Of a DNA stretch of 38,687 nt, positions 1-6,361 are shown piece by piece. Numbering within the stretch: position 1 is the stretch's first letter; each line of letters starts with the position of its first letter. A program made the position numbers and the translations under genes. Under the pieces are notes generated by a model. It was not told where the DNA came from. It saw only the letters and a list, made by a program, of their open reading frames with translations, and did not search any database. The DNA comes from an uncultured Acidobacteriota bacterium (GTDB lineage Bacteria > Acidobacteriota > Thermoanaerobaculia > UBA5066), in the NCBI GenBank assembly GCA_937888435.1, contig CALAQS010000223.1, forward strand, positions 1-38,687, given 5' to 3'.

Positions 1-2
1 TG

Positions 3-356
3 GTGGGCGAGTTCTCGCGGTTTCCATCCGGTCGCCGCTTTGCGAGTTCGCTCGGCCTGACACCGAAGGAACACTCCAGTGGCGCGAGGCGGCAGCTCGG
101 TGCGATCAGCAAGAGGGGCGACACGTACCTCAGGACGCTTCTCATCGGCGGGGCACGGTCGGTGCTGCTCTGGGCACACCGCACAAAGAAACCGCATCGG
201 CTGCAGGAGTGGGCGCTAAACGTCGAGAGAAGGCGCGGGCGAAACCGCGCCTCCGTCGCCGTGGCGAATAAGCTCGCGCGAATCGTCTGGGCCGTCTCGA
301 CGCGAGGCGTTCCCTTCCATCCGATCCCGCTCGCACCACAAAACGTTCCCGCCTGA
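3..356 (+). CDS. IS110/IS1111-family transposase, C-terminal part (5' end outside window)
   Basis: This is the C-terminal 117 residues of an IS110-type transposase, a DEDD/serine recombinase that uses a bridge (seek) RNA. The stretch LGLTPKEHSSG, then ISKRGDTYLRTLLIGGAR, then VANKLARIVWA is the usual Transposase_20 domain order, with the near-invariant Ser of the HSSG block. Family members are about 320-420 residues, so two thirds lie left of the window. The frame is open to the edge, and the GTG at position 3 is probably not a true start. I cannot tell whether the full gene is intact. The IS110 assignment is sure. The IS1111 subgroup is a guess from the ISKRGDTYLRTLL wording and matters because that subgroup carries its guide RNA downstream of the gene. 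Confidence 0.9.
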   Translation: MGEFSRFPSGRRFASSLGLTPKEHSSGARRQLGAISKRGDTYLRTLLIGGARSVLLWAHRTKKPHRLQEWALNVERRRGRNRASVAVANKLARIVWAVSTRGVPFHPIPLAPQNVPA

Positions 357-708
357 AAGCCACAAACGAAAGGAGTCCGTCAGAGTCCTCCCGCCCAAGA
401 ACGCGAAAGATGCGACAGATGAGCTCGGTCCGACCGACACGGGGGAAAGCCGATAACCCCGCTGGCCCCAAGAGGCCGTTGTTCAGCGATTGGCTCCCCG
501 TGTGCGGATTTTCATCCTGGCCCGGAGCCCATGCCGGCTCCAACTTCAAAGGCCGTAGATACGAGTGCCGTCGCGACCCCCGCTCATCACCATCGAGCCC
601 GTTCAAACGCGGCAAGCACCCCGACGACCGAGAGCTTGTGTTCTCTTAAAAGGAGAAGATTAGAGACCGCCCGTGTTTGACGGAGGGGAGGAGTCCAGAT
701 ACGAGGGG
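357..708. other. Non-coding stretch after IS110 transposase, possible IS right end
   Basis: There is no convincing gene here; the short open frames in it have no family-like sequence. Two small hairpins are visible: GGCC arms at 464-467/474-477 and GGAGCC/GGCTCC arms at 524-529/536-541. A run rich in A and G (640-672) lies near its end. In IS1111-type elements the region between the transposase stop and the right end encodes the guide RNA, so this stretch is a candidate for one. I did not identify the terminal inverted repeat or target duplication. Confidence 0.4.
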
Positions 709-1125
709 TTAGACGGCCGCAATATCGGTGGGGTAAAGAGACAGGCGAGCCGTGAAGCCGTACGCCCCAGCGAGCTTGAGGAGTTGCGGAGGCAGCCGGT
801 AGGAGTGGGTGTACGTTTCTGGTGGAGCCGTGACCCAGATACTGAAGTCGAGCTCAGGCGAGCTGCGCGGAAAGGCCGCACTTATACGACGAAGCTCGCG
901 TGCATGTTTCCTGAAGAAGACGAGAGTTTCCTTAACCTGCGCGGGTAGGTCGGACCCCGGAGCGTCGCTGACCGAAATGTTGAGGCCGGTGACGCGGGTC
1001 AGACGGTTGCTGCCGGGCCAGATTGGTTCGCCGGCGATGAAGACGCGACAGACGGGCAGCGAAGTGCGGGCCGCAAACTTGCGGACGGCTGACTTCGAGC
1101 CGGCGACACGAAGAACGCAGCTCAT
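709..1125 (-). CDS. Uncharacterised small soluble protein
   Basis: A 138-residue protein with ATG start. No signal peptide or membrane segment is evident. Sequence features are a short beta-type start (SCVLRVAGS), a central LNISVSDAPGSDLP segment, an amphipathic helix around residues 62-80 (VKETLVFFRKHARELRRI), a strand LDFSIWV and a final helix/strand QLLKLAGAYGFTARLSLYP. I recall similar small conserved hypothetical proteins in soil bacteria but cannot name a family or function. It sits in the accessory block between the IS110 remnant and the integron integrase, on the same strand as the integrase, so it may have been acquired. Its stop lies within GTCTAAC, which fits the attC R'' consensus, but no partner site was found. 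Confidence 0.6.
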   Translation of the reverse strand: MSCVLRVAGSKSAVRKFAARTSLPVCRVFIAGEPIWPGSNRLTRVTGLNISVSDAPGSDLPAQVKETLVFFRKHARELRRISAAFPRSSPELDFSIWVTAPPETYTHSYRLPPQLLKLAGAYGFTARLSLYPTDIAAV

Positions 1126-1185
1126 TTCTGTTTCGGCTGGCTAACTAGTATTCGGCTGCAGGACGGGTTTGTACGTGCGGAAGCT

Positions 1186-1617
1186 TCATGACGGAGTCCC
1201 GGGGGAGGTTTCCGCAGGTGGGTGCTCTTCGGTTTCCGCAGATGGGAGCTTTCTGGTGGTGGTTTCGAGGCTCGACGCGTCGATTCGGATCCGCCGGGAG
1301 AGTCCGAGTTTGACGGCGCGGTCGTAGCGGATCTCCCACAATCTCTTCTCTGGCGACCACCTGCCGCCGGCGTTTCGCATCGCCGCCCTGAGCCGAACCT
1401 CCCCGTATTTCACGTCGACGAAGACGCGCCGCGCGGAGCCGGGAATCCACGGCACTTCCTCGACGACGAGCTCCACGGTTTTCATCCTCGTGCGCTTTCT
1501 CTCATCATAGCGGTAGCGGACGCAAACGAGTCGGGGGCCGAACTCGCGGAGGAGCTTTCGCGTGCCCTTGCGGCCCGGCTTGAGGCACGAACCGACCACG
1601 CCCGAAGAGGAGCTCAC
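1186..1617 (-). CDS. Conserved hypothetical protein coupled to the integron integrase
   Basis: I place the start at a GTG that overlaps the integrase stop (the sequence ATGTGA holds the integrase Met, stop and this GTG), giving 143 residues. The N-terminal part contains [20 protein letters not shown] and then [14 protein letters not shown], a basic and Arg/Tyr-rich block. The middle ([38 protein letters not shown]) looks like a small beta-rich fold, and the last 25 residues are low-complexity and acidic/Pro-rich. No signal peptide or membrane segment is seen. I recall similar proteins next to phage/integron integrases and other mobile loci in several phyla, but the function is unknown. Translational coupling to the integrase suggests a shared job or shared mobility. 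Confidence 0.7.
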   Translation of the reverse strand: MSSSSGVVGSCLKPGRKGTRKLLREFGPRLVCVRYRYDERKRTRMKTVELVVEEVPWIPGSARRVFVDVKYGEVRLRAAMRNAGGRWSPEKRLWEIRYDRAVKLGLSRRIRIDASSLETTTRKLPSAETEEHPPAETSPGTPS

Positions 1618-2603
1618 ATCCGGTCCAGCGGGCTGGTGACGCCGAGGCCGCCGCGGTTCAGGACGTGTGTATAGATCATGGTGGTGGCAACGTCGCGGTG
1701 GCCGAGCAGCTCCTGGATGGTGCGGATGTCCGAGCCGCTCTCGAGGAGGTGCGTGGCGAAGGAATGCCGCAGGGTGTGGCAGCTTGCGGGCTTTCCGAGG
1801 CGGGCCTCGCGCACGGCGCGCTGGACGGCGCGTTGGACGAGCGTTTCGCCCAGATGGTGGCGGCGCAGGGGAGAGCCTGCGCCCGCTCGCGGGTCGGCGC
1901 TGCGCGACGCGGCGGGGAAAATCCACTGCCAGCCCCACCACTTGGCCGCGGCCGGATACTTCCGCGCGAGGGCGTCGGGCAGATAGACGCTGCCGAAGCC
2001 CTCGCGGAGGTCGGCCTCGTGGAGGGCTTTGACGGCCACCAGGTGGCGCTGGAGCGGCTGCCGGAGGGCGACGGGAAGCATGGTAAGTCGGTCCTTCATG
2101 CCCTTGCCGTCGCGCACGAGGATCTGGTTGAGCGCGAAGTCGACGTCCTTCACTCGCAGCCGCAGGCACTCCATGAGGCGCACGCCGGTGCCGTAGAGGA
2201 GCGTCGCGACGAGAAGGGGCGTCCCGTCGAGCCGCGCGAGGACGGCCCTCACCTCGTCCCGCGTGAGGACGACGGGCAGGCGCTCCGGGCGTTTCGCGCG
2301 GACTACGGCGCCGAGGGACTCGACGGGCCTCCCGAGGACTTCGCGGTAGAGGAAGAGAAGCGCGCTCAAGGCCTGCGTCTGGGTGGAAGCGGCCACCCTC
2401 CCGCGCGTGGCGAGATCCGAGACGAAGGCGTTGATCTCGGCTTCGCCCATTTCGTCGGGATGCCGTTTACCGTGGAAAACGACGAACCGCCGAATCCAGC
2501 CGACGTAGGCCTCTTCGGTACGGATGCTGTAGTGGCGCGTGCGGAGCGCGGCACGCACGAGGTCGAAGAGCTTCATCGGCTTTCGCAAAGAAGATAGGGC
2601 CAC
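1614..2603 (-). CDS. intI: Integron-type tyrosine recombinase (IntI-like integrase)
   Basis: This is a site-specific tyrosine recombinase of the integron integrase group, 329 residues from a GTG at 2603; an ATG at 2576 ([17 protein letters not shown]) is an alternative start. The SAM-like N-terminal core-binding domain ([20 protein letters not shown]) is followed by the catalytic domain with Arg in [18 protein letters not shown] at residues 276-280, LGHRD and the nucleophile Tyr311 in MIYTHV. The extra segment around [16 protein letters not shown] and the ending [12 protein letters not shown] mark IntI rather than XerC/D. All catalytic residues are present, so the enzyme may be active. It diverges from etfB, and I see no attC sites or cassette array on either side, so this looks like a solitary integrase. 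Its stop overlaps the next gene. Confidence 0.93.
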   Translation of the reverse strand: MALSSLRKPMKLFDLVRAALRTRHYSIRTEEAYVGWIRRFVVFHGKRHPDEMGEAEINAFVSDLATRGRVAASTQTQALSALLFLYREVLGRPVESLGAVVRAKRPERLPVVLTRDEVRAVLARLDGTPLLVATLLYGTGVRLMECLRLRVKDVDFALNQILVRDGKGMKDRLTMLPVALRQPLQRHLVAVKALHEADLREGFGSVYLPDALARKYPAAAKWWGWQWIFPAASRSADPRAGAGSPLRRHHLGETLVQRAVQRAVREARLGKPASCHTLRHSFATHLLESGSDIRTIQELLGHRDVATTMIYTHVLNRGGLGVTSPLDRM

Positions 2604-2701
2604 GGCGAGCGCAAGTCAAGCGTAAGTTTCGCTCTGGAATGAGCCGCCATTCAGTTTTTCCATGACGCGCGGGGAAAGGCGTGCTAGGTTTCCGGGTTGC
2701 C

Positions 2702-3490
2702 ATGAACCACATCGTCTGCATCGCCTACGTTCCCGACACGGAAACGAAAATCCGCATCGCCGCCGGGGGCGTCTCGATCGACGAGGCGGACGTGAAGTGG
2801 ATCGTGTCCCCCTACGACGAGTACGCGCTCGAGGGAGCGCTCCAGATGAAGGAGGCAAAGGGCGGCACGGTCACGGCCCTAACATTCGGGCCCGCGCGCG
2901 CCGACACGGGCCTGCGCGAGTGCCTCGCCCGCGGCGCCGACGACGCAATCCGAATTGCCTCCGAGGGCCTCGGCGAAGTGGACTCGCTCGGCGTGGCGCG
3001 CCTCCTCGCGGGCGCCATCAAGGCGCTGCCGCACGACGTCGTGTGGATGGGCAACAAGGGCGTCGGCACGGACGCGCAGGTGCTCGTGCCGATGCTGGCC
3101 GAGCTGCTCGACCTGCCGCACGTGAATCTCGTGACGAAGCTCGAGTGGAAGGACGGCGCGGTCCTCGCCTACCGCGAGATCGAGGGCGCGCGGGAGATCG
3201 TCGAGATGCCGCTGCCCGGCGTCATCGGCGCCACGAAGGGCCTGAACGAGCCGCGCTACGCGTCGCTGAAAGGCATCATGGCCGCGAAGAAGAAGGCGAT
3301 CGCCGTGAAGACTCCGGCCGACGCCGGAGTGGACCCGGTTACGGTGGCGGGAGAGGCCGCGCACGTGCGCTGGACGAAGCTCGAGCTGCCGCCCGCTCGG
3401 CAGGCCGTGAAGCTGGTCCCCGGCGACGACCCGGCGAAAGCGGCGACGGAGCTTCTCCGGCTGCTGCGCGACGAGGCCAAAGTCCTTTGA
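2702..3490 (+). CDS. etfB: Electron transfer flavoprotein beta subunit
   Basis: The small subunit of the soluble ETF, which accepts electrons from acyl-CoA dehydrogenases and relatives and binds AMP (or FAD in bifurcating types). The 262 residues match the usual length. Typical blocks are IVCIAYVPDTETKIRI, IVSPYDEYALEGALQ, DLPHVNLVTKLEW, REIEGAREIVEMPLPGVIG and the C-terminal AAHVRWTKLELPP. I start at the ATG beginning MNHIVCIAYVP because homologues begin there; an upstream in-frame start would add only seven residues and no clear ribosome site distinguishes them. The TGA stop is inside a copy of the dispersed A+T-rich motif (3489-3510), and etfA starts 35 bases later, so the two are almost surely one operon. 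Confidence 0.96.
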   Translation: MNHIVCIAYVPDTETKIRIAAGGVSIDEADVKWIVSPYDEYALEGALQMKEAKGGTVTALTFGPARADTGLRECLARGADDAIRIASEGLGEVDSLGVARLLAGAIKALPHDVVWMGNKGVGTDAQVLVPMLAELLDLPHVNLVTKLEWKDGAVLAYREIEGAREIVEMPLPGVIGATKGLNEPRYASLKGIMAAKKKAIAVKTPADAGVDPVTVAGEAAHVRWTKLELPPARQAVKLVPGDDPAKAATELLRLLRDEAKVL

Positions 3491-3510
3491 AGATTTTCTT
3501 AGAAGGTTAA
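3489..3510 (-). repeat. Dispersed A+T-rich motif, copy at etfB stop
   Basis: GAAGATTTTCTTAGAAGG at 3489-3506 is identical over 18 bases to the copy at 33060-33077. On the minus strand the core is CCTTCTAAGAAAATC, 14 of 15 to the forward consensus. It begins in the etfB TGA and ends just before the etfA ribosome site. Confidence 0.8.
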
Positions 3511-3525
3511 GAGGGAAGGACAGCC

Positions 3526-4506
3526 ATGGCGAATGTCCTGGTCTTCATCGAGCAGCGCGATGGGAAGCTGAGAAAGTCCTCCCTCGAGGCGCTCAGCCTC
3601 GGCTATTCACTTTCTAGGAAAATCAGCGGCACCCTTGGAGCGGTGGTAGCAGGCTCTGGAATCTCTTCGCTGTCTTCCGAGCTCGCCGCGTACGGCGCCG
3701 CGAAGGTGTTCGTGGCCGACAGGCCCGAGCTAGCGCTCTTCTCCTCGGAGGGTTATACGGCGGCCCTCGACGCCGCCGCATCCGCGTTCAAGCCGTCCAT
3801 CGTCCTCGTCTCGGCGACGGCGATGGGGCTCGACGTCGCCGCGCGGTTCGCCGCGCGCCGCGGCGTGGGCGTGCTCTCGGACGTGATGACTCTGGACGTC
3901 GAGAACGGCCGCCTGGCGGGCGAGCGACCGGTGTATTCGGGCAAGGCGCGCGTTCTCGTCACGGCCGCGCCGAGCGCCGGGATCCAGGTCGCGACGCCGC
4001 GCCCGAACGTGTTTCCAGCTTCGAGATCGGATACGCCGGGCGCGGGCGAAGTCGTGAACCTCGACCTTCCGGCGCTGAAGATCCGCGCGAAGGTCGTGAA
4101 AGTGGAGGCAGCCGAGGCCGGCGAGATCGACGTGGCCGAGGCGGACAAGATCGTCTCCGGCGGGCGCGGCATCAAGGGGCCCGAGAGCTGGCCCATGCTG
4201 CGCGCGCTGTGCCACGAGCTGGGCGCCGCGCTGGGCGCCTCGCGCGCCGCGGTGGACGCGGGCTGGATCGGGCACGAGCACCAGGTTGGGCAGACCGGCA
4301 AGGTCGTGTCGCCGTCGCTCTACATCGCGTGCGGGGTCTCCGGCGCGATCCAGCACCTCGCGGGCATGGGCTCGTCGAAGGTCATCGTCGCCATCAACAA
4401 GGACCCCGAGGCGCCGATCTTCAAGGTGGCGACGTACGGCATCGTGGGCGACCTTTTCCAGATCGTGCCCGCGCTGACCGAAGCCGCGAAAAAGCTAAAG
4501 GCCTAG
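3526..4506 (+). CDS. etfA: Electron transfer flavoprotein alpha subunit
   Basis: The FAD-carrying ETF subunit, 326 residues, with a GGGAAGGA ribosome site just upstream. The N-terminal half is the Rossmann-like ETF fold. The C-terminal FAD-binding domain holds [31 protein letters not shown] (about residues 249-262), [12 protein letters not shown] and [12 protein letters not shown], all standard for EtfA. Residues 27-33 (YSLSRKI) are encoded by an A+T-rich motif copy whose codon choice differs sharply from the surrounding G+C-rich codons. Homologues usually have an Ala/Arg-rich helix at this place, so it is not an obvious insertion. The stop overlaps that of the convergent Ig-like gene in the tetranucleotide CTAG. 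Confidence 0.97.
   Translation: MANVLVFIEQRDGKLRKSSLEALSLGYSLSRKISGTLGAVVAGSGISSLSSELAAYGAAKVFVADRPELALFSSEGYTAALDAAASAFKPSIVLVSATAMGLDVAARFAARRGVGVLSDVMTLDVENGRLAGERPVYSGKARVLVTAAPSAGIQVATPRPNVFPASRSDTPGAGEVVNLDLPALKIRAKVVKVEAAEAGEIDVAEADKIVSGGRGIKGPESWPMLRALCHELGAALGASRAAVDAGWIGHEHQVGQTGKVVSPSLYIACGVSGAIQHLAGMGSSKVIVAINKDPEAPIFKVATYGIVGDLFQIVPALTEAAKKLKA
3603..3624 (+). repeat. Dispersed A+T-rich motif, copy inside etfA
   Basis: Starts CTATTCAC and has core CTTTCTAGGAAAATC (14 of 15). Read in etfA as TAT TCA CTT TCT AGG AAA (Tyr-Ser-Leu-Ser-Arg-Lys). About 100 bases from, and inverted relative to, the copy at 3489. Confidence 0.75.
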
Positions 4507-6305
4507 TTGACCGTCGCCGTGAACACAGCGAACATGAACCCGCAGCCATTCGAGTAGAAGACGCGGACGATGTCTACTCCGGGGCGGAAACCCGGAACGT
4601 AGGCGTAGACCCCGGGTGTCTCCGTGGTCTGGAAGAGGCTGCCGGATTGGTTCTGGATAAAGAGCGTCCGGAGGTTCGTCGGGTCGGGGACGCCGGTGAC
4701 CGTGACGAAGACCGTGGCCGAGTTCGCCAGCACGGTTTTGTTATTGGGCGTCAGCACCGGGATGTACGGCTGCGAGTCGACCGGAACGGTGAGCGACTGC
4801 TGGGCGGGGTCCCCCCCGAGAAGCGGGAAGGCGTTCAGCGTGAACGTCGTCGCGCCGGTGATCGTCGTGCCGACCGAGCCGTTCGGCGCAAGGCCGAAGG
4901 GCGCGGTGACACCGTTGATCGTCACCATTCCCGTGTTCTCGGTCTGCCACGACAGGACGATGTTCGACGACGAGCCGCAACCGCGCGCCGGATCGGCCGT
5001 GAAGGAGTCGATCACCGGGTCGCCGGGCACGATGACGGTGGCCGTGAACGTGGCGGTCGCGGGCCCGCAGGCGCCGCCGGGCACGGTGAGGCGCACGATA
5101 TCGGTGCCGGTAGCCGAGCCGGCCTTGTACGTGAACTGGTTGCCGCTCACGATGAACGTCGAGCCCGTGGACTCGTGTTTGTCGAACGTGATCGTGACGA
5201 GGGTCCCGGTGTAAGCCGCGGGGATCGAGCCCTGCACGACCTGGCTGGTGCCCACCGTCGCCGTGGCGGGCGTCGGCGTGGGCGGTGTCGTGGGCGGCTG
5301 AAGCGTAGCCTTGCGCGTCGCCGTGGAGGTGACGCCCGAGAGCGCGACGGCCGTGAGCGTGATGTCGCCCGCCGATACGACCTGGAAGTTGGCCGTGCCG
5401 GAGGTTGCGAGGTCGCCCGCGGCGCCCGTGATGTTCACGTGGTCCGCGCCCGTCGTCGTCCATGTCGCGGTGACGGCAAGCGGCGGGCAGCCCGTGGAGG
5501 GCGAGATCGTGAAGGAGGTGATGACCGGCGCCGTCGAGAAGGCGCCGCGCGAGACGGACAGCGCCAGGCTGCTGCCGTCGCTCGTGAGGTTGTCGTTCTT
5601 GATGGCGTACGGCAACCCCGCTCCGGTGAGCATGCGGAAGCGCAGCGCGAGTTGCGATTTCTCGGCCGTCGCAGGCACCAGCGAGGCGAGCGACTGCTGC
5701 GCGGCCGAGCCGGGGACGGCGAAGATCTGGGCGTCGCCGATGGGGGCGCCGCCGTCGAAGGGCGTGACTTCGACCGTGCAGCCCTGCGCAGAGAGCGGGC
5801 TGCACAGGACGCCCACGTTCGTGCGCGCGCGGCCGGGGTCCGTAGACGACGACGCGTCGGCGCCGCCGCCCCACGACTCGTCACCCGCCGCGAGGAAATC
5901 GGAGACAGGGAAGGCGGTGGTCACGGTGCCGAAGCGGCCGCCCGGCGTGTCGTTGAACGTCTCGGACCAGGCGTTCACGGGGGAGTCGCTCCTGAGGTGG
6001 TACAGGAAGGTCCCCATCCCGTCGACGGCCGCGGGCGCGGGGATGACGGCGACGCCGCGGGTGGACAGCGTGAACGGCACGCTCGCGAGCGTGGCGCCGC
6101 CCACGAGGAAATCGATGGAGCAAGTCGCCGGGGCGACGCTCGAGACGTAGATGTTCGTGTCGTAGCGCGCATTCGTGCCCACGCCCTTCACTGCCGGGCC
6201 GCCCCAGAGATCCGTGCCCGCGGGCGCGGCGGCCCGAAGGGCGCCGGCGGGGGCCAGCGCGAACACGATCGAAGCGGCCCAGAGGGACCTTCGGAGGCGC
6301 GTCAT
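4503..6305 (-). CDS. Secreted multi-domain Ig-like beta-sandwich protein
   Basis: A 600-residue exported protein from the ATG at 6305; a GTG at 6323 would add six residues. The start MTRLRRSLWAASIVFALAP with a following ALRAAAP is a Sec signal peptide. The N-terminal 250 residues form a beta-rich domain (DTNIYVSSVAPATCSIDFLV, LYHLRSDSPVNAWSETFND) often seen in acidobacterial surface proteins. After it come an Ig/PKD-like domain (PVITSFTISPSTGCPPLAV, about 260-335), a Pro/Thr linker, and three more beta domains ending with [17 protein letters not shown]. Cys pairs within domains would suit an oxidising periplasm or outside. No enzyme motif or anchor is seen. It is probably a surface or secreted structural/adhesive protein. 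It separates etfA from the Fe-S oxidoreductase and is transcribed against both. Confidence 0.8.
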   Translation of the reverse strand: MTRLRRSLWAASIVFALAPAGALRAAAPAGTDLWGGPAVKGVGTNARYDTNIYVSSVAPATCSIDFLVGGATLASVPFTLSTRGVAVIPAPAAVDGMGTFLYHLRSDSPVNAWSETFNDTPGGRFGTVTTAFPVSDFLAAGDESWGGGADASSSTDPGRARTNVGVLCSPLSAQGCTVEVTPFDGGAPIGDAQIFAVPGSAAQQSLASLVPATAEKSQLALRFRMLTGAGLPYAIKNDNLTSDGSSLALSVSRGAFSTAPVITSFTISPSTGCPPLAVTATWTTTGADHVNITGAAGDLATSGTANFQVVSAGDITLTAVALSGVTSTATRKATLQPPTTPPTPTPATATVGTSQVVQGSIPAAYTGTLVTITFDKHESTGSTFIVSGNQFTYKAGSATGTDIVRLTVPGGACGPATATFTATVIVPGDPVIDSFTADPARGCGSSSNIVLSWQTENTGMVTINGVTAPFGLAPNGSVGTTITGATTFTLNAFPLLGGDPAQQSLTVPVDSQPYIPVLTPNNKTVLANSATVFVTVTGVPDPTNLRTLFIQNQSGSLFQTTETPGVYAYVPGFRPGVDIVRVFYSNGCGFMFAVFTATVN

Positions 6306-6361
6306 CGGGCTTCGAGCTACCACAACTTATCTTACAACATGCTGCGCTATCCTCCCTTGCG

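Noticed and set aside
640-672. Possible further motif copy (TTCTCTTAAAAGGAGAAGATT)-like run near the IS110 remnant
   Set aside because: It has GAGAAGATT and A/G-rich character but lacks the TCTAAG/TTCGAAG core and the flanks, so the match is too weak.
600-720. attC site at the end of the 709-1125 gene
   Set aside because: GTCTAAC fits R'' but no GTTRRRY partner or palindromic L'/L'' arms were found within about 120 bases.
2604-2701. etfB promoter with TAGGTT as a -10 box
   Set aside because: No acceptable -35 box at the right distance; the match is too weak to annotate.
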